The notes beneath the pieces were generated by a model. The model did not search any database and was not told where the DNA came from. It saw nothing but the letters and a program-made list of their open reading frames with translations. The translations under genes were made by a program, and so were the position numbers. From an uncultured Bacteroidales bacterium (GTDB lineage Bacteria > Bacteroidota > Bacteroidia > Bacteroidales > FEN-979), in NCBI GenBank assembly GCA_903875045.1, contig CAIQUS010000087.1, forward strand, positions 1-50,414: a stretch of DNA of 50,414 bases, written 5' to 3'. Shown here one piece after another: positions 43,053 to 50,414 of this stretch; the first letter of the stretch is position 1; each line of letters opens with the position of its first letter.

Positions 43053-44450
43053 TCAAAGATTCCTGACGCACCTGACAGAAAATCCACAGGTTTTGTAGTA
43101 CTCAACCTTTGAAGAATAAGCGGCATGATAATAAAGACCATGATACCATGCCATTGTTGAGGTAGACTCAAATGAAGACCAAAAAGGGCCCAAAATTGAA
43201 ATAGCGGAGAAACCGTCGGCTCCAACAACCTGTCGGAAACCGCCGGGAAGACCCTTAAAGCCACTGGAATTTGTAGCTCCTGTATTTGGAGTGGCCCAAT
43301 GCGTCGTTCCCGTTTCTTTCAATTTTCCCCCGGCATCTGTGCCATCTGACATTCCACAATTGTGCGTAGGATCCAGGTAATTTTCCATCTGGCACCATTC
43401 AGCATCGGAGGGGATATGCCAGCCGGCCGGGCAGATGCCTTGCCTTCCGCTGGGATTGGAATTGCTTGAAGTAGTGTACCCCATCATTTCGTCCCACTGG
43501 TACAAGCCTCCATAAACATCGCAATTAGCGGGCATATTGTTATAGCAATACTTTTCAATAATGCTGTTGTCAGATTGGTCCAAACCTCCCACAAGAGCGA
43601 TACCAATATTCAAATTCTCCTTCATCCAGCATTGCTGGCCGATTTTTACTGTGTTGTAGGTTTGCCCGCCGTATGAAAAAGATGGGATCGCCGGACACGG
43701 AGAACCATCCGGAAGAGCATTATAGGCAATATTGAACCATTCAGTTCCCGTATAAAACTCAATACTGTTGCTTGAGGTGTTAAAAATCATCAATCCTGCA
43801 GGAGGACTGCTGATGGCATCCCGCTGCAGCGTTGACATCCTTGGTGGAAGGAATCCCCTCAGGGTGGAAGACACATCCAGGGCGGCAGCATTATCCGGTG
43901 TGGTAGTGCCAATGCCCACTTTACCCCCCATGATGGAGGTCCGGCCATTGGCATAGATGAGCAGGTTGTCGTCAACATCCTCACTGAGATATACAAAATC
44001 AACATCGCCGAAGTTTAATTTCGCACCTGATCCAAAGCTTTCCATACCGGTAAGGCGAATCACATTATTTGAAACAGTATTGGAGACCATTAACCTGTGG
44101 GATGAATACAAAGTTCCTATACCAACATTTCCGTCAGGATAAAAAATATCGGATCCGTCCCTGACCCACTGGCTGCTGACGATGCTCCAGGAAGGGACTG
44201 ATGGTGTGCCTGTATTGGAGTAAAACAAATTGTCGGTTGTGCAGAAAATCAGTAGTCCGGTTGCAGGATTTGCAATGGCGTCGCGCTCCACATCACTCAT
44301 GCGTGGAACCAGGATTCCTTTTCCGGAGGATTTAATATCCAGCATGGCCGAACTATCGGGTGCAGAACCATCCGTATTGATGCCCACCTGGGCAAACAAC
44401 GCCCGGCTTACTACAAGAATTGTTACGATTAAAAGTGATACGGTTTTCAT
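43053..44450 (-). CDS. Exported FISUMP-domain protein with QVGINTDG N-terminus
   Basis: 465 residues with a signal peptide (about 1-20). The N-terminal QVGINTDGSAPDSSAML, then the LVPRM-type segment, closely matches the start of the S74 protein at 30382; this segment occurs twice (about 20-75 and 183-230). The C-terminal ~200 residues are a Fibrobacter succinogenes major paralogous (FISUMP) domain: YNTVKIGQQCWMKENLNIG, CPAGWHIPSDAEW, FWSSFESTSTMAW, GFSVRCVRNL. These are surface-exposed domains of unknown ligand. It lies 23 bp downstream of the 44474 gene. The gap to the next gene (42949) is about 100 bp and holds nothing clear. Confidence 0.87.
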   Translation of the reverse strand: MKTVSLLIVTILVVSRALFAQVGINTDGSAPDSSAMLDIKSSGKGILVPRMSDVERDAIANPATGLLIFCTTDNLFYSNTGTPSVPSWSIVSSQWVRDGSDIFYPDGNVGIGTLYSSHRLMVSNTVSNNVIRLTGMESFGSGAKLNFGDVDFVYLSEDVDDNLLIYANGRTSIMGGKVGIGTTTPDNAAALDVSSTLRGFLPPRMSTLQRDAISSPPAGLMIFNTSSNSIEFYTGTEWFNIAYNALPDGSPCPAIPSFSYGGQTYNTVKIGQQCWMKENLNIGIALVGGLDQSDNSIIEKYCYNNMPANCDVYGGLYQWDEMMGYTTSSNSNPSGRQGICPAGWHIPSDAEWCQMENYLDPTHNCGMSDGTDAGGKLKETGTTHWATPNTGATNSSGFKGLPGGFRQVVGADGFSAISILGPFWSSFESTSTMAWYHGLYYHAAYSSKVEYYKTCGFSVRCVRNL

Positions 44451-44473
44451 AGTTAATATATAGGATGAGAGGT

Positions 44474-45877
44474 TTAATTTTTAATAATCTTGGTAATCTC
44501 CGACCTTTCTTTTAATCTCACGTGCACCATGTAAATCCCTTTTGGCTGACCTGATAGTGAAAACTGTTTTTTGTTTTCCCCATTCATGGTTTGATGAAGG
44601 ATTTGCTGCCCGTTCATATTGTAAATGGCAACATAGGCTGATACGGGTGTTTCGGTTTGACTGAGTTCAAGGACAATAAAATCGGTGGTTGGATTGGGAA
44701 AGATTCTGATCCATTTGAATTCAGAATGTTGCACATATTCAGTGGTTTCCATCTCTCCGCGTACCGGATTTTCGACAAGCGGATTAAACATCGACCCGCA
44801 ATAGATTGTGGTGGTTGTGATGTACCCGTGCAGGTAGCCCCCGGCGTTTACGGTGGCTCCAGGCAGAATTGAAATTGAACTCCCCGCCACCAGGGTAACT
44901 ATGCCGTGGTCCTCCACAATAAAGGTATTGCCGTTGCCGGCAACCGTAAGAACCTGGACGGCATCGTAGCAGTTCGATACCCCGCCCGGAATGATGATGT
45001 TGGTCAGCTCCTGGTTGAACGGCGTGGTGGTACTCTTTAACCCGGTAAAAGAACTGAACGCCGTGATTCCGGTGGCTGCCAGTTGATGTGTGGTGGCGTT
45101 TGTAAGGCCATAGGTAACCCAGGGCAGCGGGTTCACTTTGGTGCAAGAGAGCATGTTTTCCGTTCCGGTCACATCCGCGGCAGTATATTGAAAGACTGCA
45201 CTGCAGGTAAACCCGGTAATCCCGGACCGGGAGAGGGTCCAGTAACGGTTAAGATAATTTCCGGTGATGGTCGTATCGGGATATTTATTGTTTGCCAGGG
45301 TGATGCCGATATAGCTGCCTGACGGGAAAGTTCCTCCGGTAAAATTCAGCGTTGCGGGGGAGTATTCAGGCGTTCCGGTTTGATCGCCCACCGGGAAAGT
45401 GAAACTTCCGGTAAATCCTGCCGGGAACTCCTTTTGCAATTGCCCTGTACCCGTCGCATCCACCATGTTCGCAGCGGAAGGCACCCCTGTAATGGTTGCG
45501 GCAGAACCCAGAATAAAATGCTGAGATCCCAGGCCAATCACTCCGGAAGTGAGTGAAAGGATTCCGTTTACCCGGGTATTCCCCTCAATGGTAAGCCCGG
45601 ATGGGTTGTTTACTTCCATGTTCTGAATCACATTCTGTCCAAAGATGGATTGATTGAGCGAGCCTGAAAAAACAATACTGCCAGTTCCGAGTGAATTGGT
45701 GTCACTGTTCTGGTTTTCCAGGTTCTTTTTCAGCACCAGTGTTCCCTGGTTATGAAGGATGCCCCCGCTCTCCATGATAACCTTGTTAGTGAAAGTTCCG
45801 GTATTGATGCCCACCTGGGCTATCATTGAGTTGTCAATAAGGGAAAAAAACAAAAGCAAAGAGATCAGGGTTTTCAT
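44474..45877 (-). CDS. T9SS cargo protein with QVGINT N-terminus
   Basis: 467 residues with a signal peptide ending at MIAQVGINTG. The middle is beta-rich with asymmetrical repeats (SGSIVFSGSLNQSIF-like, GVIGLGSQHFILGSAATITG) and a segment like FPVGDQTGTPEYSPATLNF that recurs in Bacteroidetes surface proteins. Residues ~390-467 form a T9SS type A domain (IRIFPNPTTDFIVLELS ... YMVHVRLKERSEITKIIKN). It is the first gene after the broken regulator and has its own good promoter. Confidence 0.85.
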   Translation of the reverse strand: MKTLISLLLFFSLIDNSMIAQVGINTGTFTNKVIMESGGILHNQGTLVLKKNLENQNSDTNSLGTGSIVFSGSLNQSIFGQNVIQNMEVNNPSGLTIEGNTRVNGILSLTSGVIGLGSQHFILGSAATITGVPSAANMVDATGTGQLQKEFPAGFTGSFTFPVGDQTGTPEYSPATLNFTGGTFPSGSYIGITLANNKYPDTTITGNYLNRYWTLSRSGITGFTCSAVFQYTAADVTGTENMLSCTKVNPLPWVTYGLTNATTHQLAATGITAFSSFTGLKSTTTPFNQELTNIIIPGGVSNCYDAVQVLTVAGNGNTFIVEDHGIVTLVAGSSISILPGATVNAGGYLHGYITTTTIYCGSMFNPLVENPVRGEMETTEYVQHSEFKWIRIFPNPTTDFIVLELSQTETPVSAYVAIYNMNGQQILHQTMNGENKKQFSLSGQPKGIYMVHVRLKERSEITKIIKN

Positions 45878-45904
45878 GGTAAAAGAGCTTGTGGATTAGT
45901 TGAT

Positions 45905-45935
45905 CAAAATTAGGGAGGAAAGGAGGGGAGCGCAA
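45905..45935 (-). promoter_or_regulatory. Promoter of the 44474-45877 gene
   Basis: On the minus strand TTG (45933-45935), 20 bp, then TAATTTTG (45905-45912), which fits TAnnTTTG. It is 28 bp before the ATG. Confidence 0.6.
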
Positions 45936-46102
45936 CCGGATAAAGGACTGGGTTTTGGTGGGTGAAGGATGCGAGCAGGGTCAAGAAATCATAGGGTCAC
46001 GCGGTCACAAAGTTGTGGATTGTTGCTAAGTTTTTTGATTTTTCGTATTACCTTTTTGAATTTTTCCGATTAAGCAATATATGGGAAATGAAATCTAATC
46101 AA

Positions 46103-46226
46103 CTCCTCCGCGGTTCTTTGCGCGAACACTCCGCGGTTCTCTGCGCCAAAACTCTGTGGTTCTCTGCGTTTAAATCAATTTTAACCGCAGAGGGCCGCAA
46201 AGAAGGCGCAGAGAACCGCAGAGAAA
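46103..46226. repeat. Palindromic 10-bp repeat element (CCGCAGAG)
   Basis: The left arm (46103-46172) carries inverted units (CGCGGTTCTCTGCG, CTCTGTGGTTCTCTGCG). The right arm (46181-46226) carries CCGCAGAGGG, CCGCAAAGAA, GGCGCAGAGA and ACCGCAGAGA, so the arms pair around an AATCAATT-type loop. It resembles the inside of the MITE-like elements but lacks the CACTCCGAAAAGTC ends. It occupies the 400-bp gap 45878-46277 together with a GGTCACGCGGTCAC motif near 45994. Confidence 0.8.
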
Positions 46227-46277
46227 GTTCTACCGGGACAACCCATAAACATAAAAAACCAGATAATTAGAGATATG

Positions 46278-46915
46278 CTACCTTACAAGTCTCTCCTTCA
46301 GCGCTTTAATCACTGCCTCCGACTTGGAGTTGACATGAAGCTTTTTGTAGATGTTGTTGATGTGGAAACGGACCGTACCCATGGAGATGAAGCATGTGTC
46401 GGCGATCATCTTGTAGCTGTCGCCTTCAACGAGGCATTTCAGGATGTCGAACTCCCTTGATGACAGCGCATAATCATTGTTTTTGGCAAGGATGGGATTC
46501 GCGAAAAATTCAAATACTTTCCGGGCAATTTCACCGGTCATGGGCGAGCCGCCATTGTGCAGTTCGGCAATGGCCTCAATGATCTCCACCGCAGAGGATT
46601 TCTTCAGCATATAGCCGGTAGCGCCGGCACACAGCGCTTCGAATACTTTGTTTTTGTCTTCAAAAATGGTGAGGATCATGATGTTGATTTCGGGGAATGA
46701 TGCCTTGACCATGGCAGTGGCTTCAATTCCTGAGATTCCCGGCATGTCAATATCCATCAGGAGACATCTGGTTTGGCAACAACGCAGTTTTCCATCACCA
46801 TACTGCAATCGGGATATGCGCCCATCAAATCAAGGGTTCGCGTACCCAACACAAGGTAGGAGAGACTTTCACGCAAGGCATCGTTGTCTTCGTATATGGA
46901 AACCCTGATATTCAT
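46278..46915 (-). pseudogene. LuxR/NarL-type response regulator, frameshifted
   Basis: Two overlapping frames together encode the paralogue of the regulator at 32650. The 5' part (from ATG 46915) gives MNIRVSIYEDNDALRESLSY ... VVAKPDV and then a stop. The 3' part resumes at VMDIDMPG-equivalent MDIDMPGISG and is intact to the LuxR HTH (SSREFDILKCLVEGDSYKMI). Compared with the intact paralogue one base is missing at about 46758-46766, directly before the phospho-acceptor Asp. Either a real mutation or a sequencing error. If real, the second two-component module has no working regulator in cis. Confidence 0.85.
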
Positions 46916-46939
46916 TTTTGAAATCTCATGTTTGACATG

Positions 46940-46970
46940 CAATATTACAACCTGGCGCAGGCAAATGCAA
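46940..46970 (-). promoter_or_regulatory. Promoter of the frameshifted regulator gene
   Basis: TTG (46968-46970), 20 bp, then TAATATTG (46940-46947) on the minus strand, 24 bp before ATG 46915. Boxes and spacing are the same as at 33304-33334. Confidence 0.55.
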
Positions 46971-47011
46971 CTGTATAATTATATGGTTTGAGTTTGCGAC
47001 ACCCATCCACT

Positions 47012-47034
47012 CCCTCTCACGGGGGAGAAGGGGC
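47012..47034. repeat. GC-rich palindrome between kinase and regulator
   Basis: CCCTCTC and GAGAAGGG flank a short loop; the downstream GGCCGGGGGGTGAGG matches a widely seen intergenic palindrome type. A related copy is at 50124-50160, before the kinase start. Possibly a structural or termination element. Confidence 0.4.
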
Positions 47035-47049
47035 CGGGGGGTGAGGCAT

Positions 47050-50000
47050 TCACTTCAACTTCACCCTCAAAATAATTTCCGTCCCCTTCCCAGGCGACGA
47101 TGTGATTTTAAATTCCGAATTGATCTGGCCAGCTCTTAGTTTCATATTTTTTAAACCATTGCGCGATGTGAGGACCTCAGGATTAAACCCTTTTCCGTCA
47201 TCAATGATCTCCATGTAGAGACCCGGATGCTCCTGTCTGAATAAAAGTTTTACCGAAGTGCATTCAGAATATTTGACAGCATTGTTGACGGCCTCCTTTG
47301 CGATCAGGTAAATGTTCCTTCTGACTTCCATCGGCAAGGCAAGAGAGTTCATCTGCTTGTCAAAACGGATTTCATGCCTGATGTTTTTGGACTCAAACAG
47401 CGGAATTGCGAATTCGCGGATACGTAATCCGAGGTTCTGGAATTTATCGTTGGTCGGGTTTACAACCCAGATGATGTCGTCAATTTTTTCAAGCATCTTA
47501 TGGGCATTGGTACCAATACTGCCCAGCATTCTGGCCGATTGCGGATTATCCACCTGTTGAATCAGAATGTCACTGAGGATGGAAATACTGCTCAGGGTCG
47601 ATCCGATATCATCATGCAAATCGGAGGCAATACGGGTTCTCAGCCGTTCAAGCCTGAGCAGTTCCTTTACCCTGTAACGGTATATGCTGAAAAGTATAAA
47701 CCCTGTCATCAGGATTACCAGGGAAATAAACCACCAGGTTTTCCAGAAAAACGGACGTATGTTGATCCATATCGAAGATTCCTGGTCGAGCCGGATCCCA
47801 CGGTTCGACACCTGGAATACAAAACGGTATTCTCCCGGAGGCAGGTTGGTGTACCGTGCTTCCCTTCCCTTTCCCGCCATGATCCAGTCACGGTCATAAC
47901 CTTCCATCTTATACCGGAACAATACCTGCTCTACATCCTGGAAGCAGATTCCCGTGTAGCGGATTAATAAATTATTCTGATCTGCACCCAGGATGTGTGG
48001 TTGACCGGGATCAGCAATGCTCCCCAACGGAACATTTTTTCCGTTGACTTCCAGTGATTCGATCAGTAGTTTGATGGTTATTGGCGTATAATCAAGCTCC
48101 CGGATATTTTTTGTTTCAAATTTGCCTTTGCCGCCAATGTAAATATTTCCGTCGGAATCCGTGTAAAGACTTTCATCATAACCCAATGGCCGTGTGAGCC
48201 CGTTGTGTTCATCAAAAAGATGGAAGGATTCATTATAGGGGTTGATATGCAGAAGCCCGTAGTTGATCATCCATATTCCGCCGTTTACATCCATGGTCAT
48301 CCTGCCCGTGGTTGGATTATTCAGGCCGTTCGACATATTGAATAGTTTAAACCGGAAGTGCCCTTTTACCGGCTGGTCAACGCGAAGTAAACCCGATGCG
48401 TCTGCAATAACCCACATACGCCCGAGTGTGTCGCGTACGATGCCATTGATCCAGCGTTTGGTTACCCCGAATTGCAGCAGGGAATCCATGATGTCGTTAT
48501 GGAAGTTCTTATTTTCCGGGTCATAGATGCTTACACCGTTGTCGGTGGCAAACCATATATTTTTATACTTATCGGAACAAATGGCAAGAATGTGCCCCCC
48601 ATTGATGATACTGAAAGGATCATTCGGATCGTGTTGATAATGGGTGATCCGGGATCGTGAGGAGTCTATTTTTATCACGCCTTCACTTTGTGTCCCTATC
48701 CATAAATTGGATTGTTCGTCCTCCATGACGGTATATATCGTTGGATTTTTCAGTGGCAAAGGGTTGCCATCCGATGTATGGAATGGCATCAGTTTCCTGC
48801 TGCCCGGAGAAAGAAACCAGAGACCCGAACCCGTTCCAAGCCATAAAGTGGAGTTTGAATCTTTGAAAAGAGTGAGAATACTTAACCCGTTTCTTCCGGG
48901 ATTCGAAGAGGGTGGTATGATACGCCAGCTTTTCTTCTTTTCATCCCAGTCGAAAAGCCCTTGACAATTTGCAGAGCCAACATATAAATGTCCGGTTTCC
49001 CTGTCCCTGAAAAAAGAGCTTGAATAATTGTTCGCAAAGGGAATGGCCACATTCCGGAAGGATCGGTACTGCTGATTCAGGATATTGATCCCGTCATCGC
49101 CGATAATCCACAAATCTTTTTTATTGTTAAAATATTTAATGCTTGTTACTGTATTGGATAACAGGGAATTTTCATCACCGGCAATTTTTTGATGAAATTT
49201 GAATGAGTGGTCAGCTTTGTTAAAAACGCCAAGCCCGTGGTTGATTGTTGCAAGCCAGAACTCATTCCTGTTTTTTTTGGTAATGCCGACAATGCTGATG
49301 GGGCTTTGTGCATGATAGGGAAATTCCTGCCAGGTCCCGGTTTTAAGGTCGAGGCAGTTCAATCCGTTACCCCAGCCACAGTTCCAGAGATAACGTCCGG
49401 CATCCAGGTTCAGGGCAATGATGCCGGTCATGTTATTGATGATTTTTTTGTAATCATGGGAAATGGTTCCACTTTTCTTGTCGAATTGAACCAATCCGCC
49501 CAGGGTTGAAATGAGCAATTTATCCTTGTCCCCCGGATACTGGATGATCATGGTAATAAAGTCAAACAGGTATTCCCTGTCACTTTTATGCACACTTTTT
49601 CTGAGAGAAAAACAGGTAAACTCAACCGGATTCCGTTTCATATAAACCAATCCGTTTTCAGACCCGATCCAGACGCTTCCATCCGGATCTTCAAAAAAAC
49701 ATACAATGCTTTTAACTGGAAACCACTCATTCCCCTTGAGGTATACAGAGTAATTTTTAAATGTTCTTGAAAATGGATTATAAACTGAAATCCCATCGAT
49801 GGCACCGATCAGCAACAACGAATCGCGTGTTTCCAGCAATGCATTGAAACAGTTATCAATTACCGAAGAGGGATCATCCCGGTCAGACCTGAATACGGTG
49901 GTGTTGCGACCATCATATCTCACCAGACCGTTATCTGTTCCAATCCATATATATCCCTGAAAATCCTGGATTACACAACGCACACGGTTGGAAGGTAGTC

Positions 50001-50118
50001 CGTTATCCCGGGTGAGACGGGAAAAACGCATCACCTCCTCCTGTGCAGGCAAAAGAACCTGGGAGCAGGTGAATAGCAGGATGGGGACAAACCGGCGAAT
50101 AATCTGGAGCAAATTCAT
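47050..50118 (-). CDS. Propeller-type sensor histidine kinase, paralogue of 33343
   Basis: 1022 residues with a signal peptide (NLLQIIRRFVPILLFTCSQV). Reg_prop repeats (about 30-660, IQDFQGYIWIGTDNGLVRYD), Y_Y_Y (about 690-765, GYDRDWIMAGKGREARYTNL), one membrane helix (about 790-812), HisKA_3 with His in DLHDDIGSTLSS (about 835) and HATPase_c (IAKEAVNNAVKYS, DDGKGF). All catalytic boxes are present, so the kinase looks functional even though its cognate regulator (46278) is frameshifted. It has no receiver or DNA-binding domain of its own. Confidence 0.92.
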   Translation of the reverse strand: MNLLQIIRRFVPILLFTCSQVLLPAQEEVMRFSRLTRDNGLPSNRVRCVIQDFQGYIWIGTDNGLVRYDGRNTTVFRSDRDDPSSVIDNCFNALLETRDSLLLIGAIDGISVYNPFSRTFKNYSVYLKGNEWFPVKSIVCFFEDPDGSVWIGSENGLVYMKRNPVEFTCFSLRKSVHKSDREYLFDFITMIIQYPGDKDKLLISTLGGLVQFDKKSGTISHDYKKIINNMTGIIALNLDAGRYLWNCGWGNGLNCLDLKTGTWQEFPYHAQSPISIVGITKKNRNEFWLATINHGLGVFNKADHSFKFHQKIAGDENSLLSNTVTSIKYFNNKKDLWIIGDDGINILNQQYRSFRNVAIPFANNYSSSFFRDRETGHLYVGSANCQGLFDWDEKKKSWRIIPPSSNPGRNGLSILTLFKDSNSTLWLGTGSGLWFLSPGSRKLMPFHTSDGNPLPLKNPTIYTVMEDEQSNLWIGTQSEGVIKIDSSRSRITHYQHDPNDPFSIINGGHILAICSDKYKNIWFATDNGVSIYDPENKNFHNDIMDSLLQFGVTKRWINGIVRDTLGRMWVIADASGLLRVDQPVKGHFRFKLFNMSNGLNNPTTGRMTMDVNGGIWMINYGLLHINPYNESFHLFDEHNGLTRPLGYDESLYTDSDGNIYIGGKGKFETKNIRELDYTPITIKLLIESLEVNGKNVPLGSIADPGQPHILGADQNNLLIRYTGICFQDVEQVLFRYKMEGYDRDWIMAGKGREARYTNLPPGEYRFVFQVSNRGIRLDQESSIWINIRPFFWKTWWFISLVILMTGFILFSIYRYRVKELLRLERLRTRIASDLHDDIGSTLSSISILSDILIQQVDNPQSARMLGSIGTNAHKMLEKIDDIIWVVNPTNDKFQNLGLRIREFAIPLFESKNIRHEIRFDKQMNSLALPMEVRRNIYLIAKEAVNNAVKYSECTSVKLLFRQEHPGLYMEIIDDGKGFNPEVLTSRNGLKNMKLRAGQINSEFKITSSPGKGTEIILRVKLK

Positions 50119-50123
50119 GTTAG

Positions 50124-50160
50124 CCCCCTCCGCTCCCTGTTGGGGAGGCCGGGCCGGGGT
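50124..50160. repeat. GC-rich palindrome before the kinase gene
   Basis: GCCCCCTCCGCTCCC and GGGGAGGCCGGGCCGGGG form an imperfect stem just upstream of ATG 50118. It is of the same type as 47012-47034. Confidence 0.4.
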
Positions 50161-50229
50161 TATTTTGCCTGAAAGGTAATATTTTATATCAAACTACGGA
50201 AATGTTTTCTCACTATTCAATATTGAGGG

Positions 50230-50413
50230 TACTCCGATAAGTCTGCTAACAAATAATTTAACCGCAGTAGGGCCACAGAGCTTTTTCGCAAAGGACCGCA
50301 AAGTTATAGTTATCTGTGAGTTATCTCTGCGGCTCTTTGCGGCTTCTTTGTGTTCTTTGCGGTTTAACAATTTTTTAAATGGTGATTTGATGAATAAACG
50401 ACTTTTCGGAGTG
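50230..50413. repeat. MITE-like element, copy C (runs to the window edge)
   Basis: It starts TACTCCGATAAGTC and ends GACTTTTCGGAGTG, in the same orientation as copy A (2723-2905) and nearly identical to it, including the GGTTTAACAATTTTTTAAAT stretch near the right end. The right flank is cut by the window end. Confidence 0.8.
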
Positions 50414-50414
50414 G

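Overview
The window looks like chromosomal DNA of an anaerobic member of the Bacteroidetes, most likely environmental Bacteroidales or a close order. The grounds are: many secreted proteins ending in type IX secretion (T9SS) type A sorting domains; a TonB receptor (SusC-like plug) with a DUF4249 lipoprotein; sensor kinases with an extracellular Reg_prop/Y_Y_Y propeller; promoter-like boxes of the form TTG-N20-TAnnnTTG; and soluble heterodisulfide-reductase-type energy metabolism.

Layout. 1-2490: the C-terminus of a transposase abuts a 5'-truncated T9SS surface protein, followed by a small PID-CTERM-like protein. 2940-7549 (minus): a four-gene electron-transfer module, made of a PstS-like/GcvH-like fusion, a Tat-exported four-cluster ferredoxin, an NrfD/PsrC-type quinone-interacting membrane protein and a second membrane-anchored GcvH-like protein. 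7803-9677 (minus): a hipB antitoxin gene, a hipA gene with its kinase core deleted in frame, and a DUF2235 hydrolase. 9766-16059 (minus): a periplasmic protein, TonB receptor, DUF4249 lipoprotein and macroglobulin-like protein. 16102-21875: three T9SS cargo proteins (a probable seven-bladed propeller, an SBBP/lamin-tail protein and a beta-helix protein).

21995-28815 (plus): a seven-gene hdrCBA-mvhD-flx-type operon. By family knowledge it encodes an NAD(P)H-oxidising, flavin-based electron-bifurcating Flx-Hdr complex. 28830-29490: a GxxExxY (PDDEXK-like) gene bracketed by inverted arrays of 10-bp repeats. 29745-50118: surface proteins interleaved with two paralogous two-component modules (propeller histidine kinase plus LuxR-type regulator). 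Each module lies directly upstream of genes for secreted proteins sharing a QVGINT-type N-terminus. The second regulator is broken by a 1-base frameshift.

Short repeats are unusually abundant between the genes. Three copies of a ~183-205 bp MITE-like element (2.7, 17.6 and 50.2 kb), one related palindrome (46.1 kb) and the two arrays around the GxxExxY gene all use a 10-bp period with a CRCARAG core. This, the remodelled HipBA locus and the GcvH-like/NrfD module are the features least explained by known systems.
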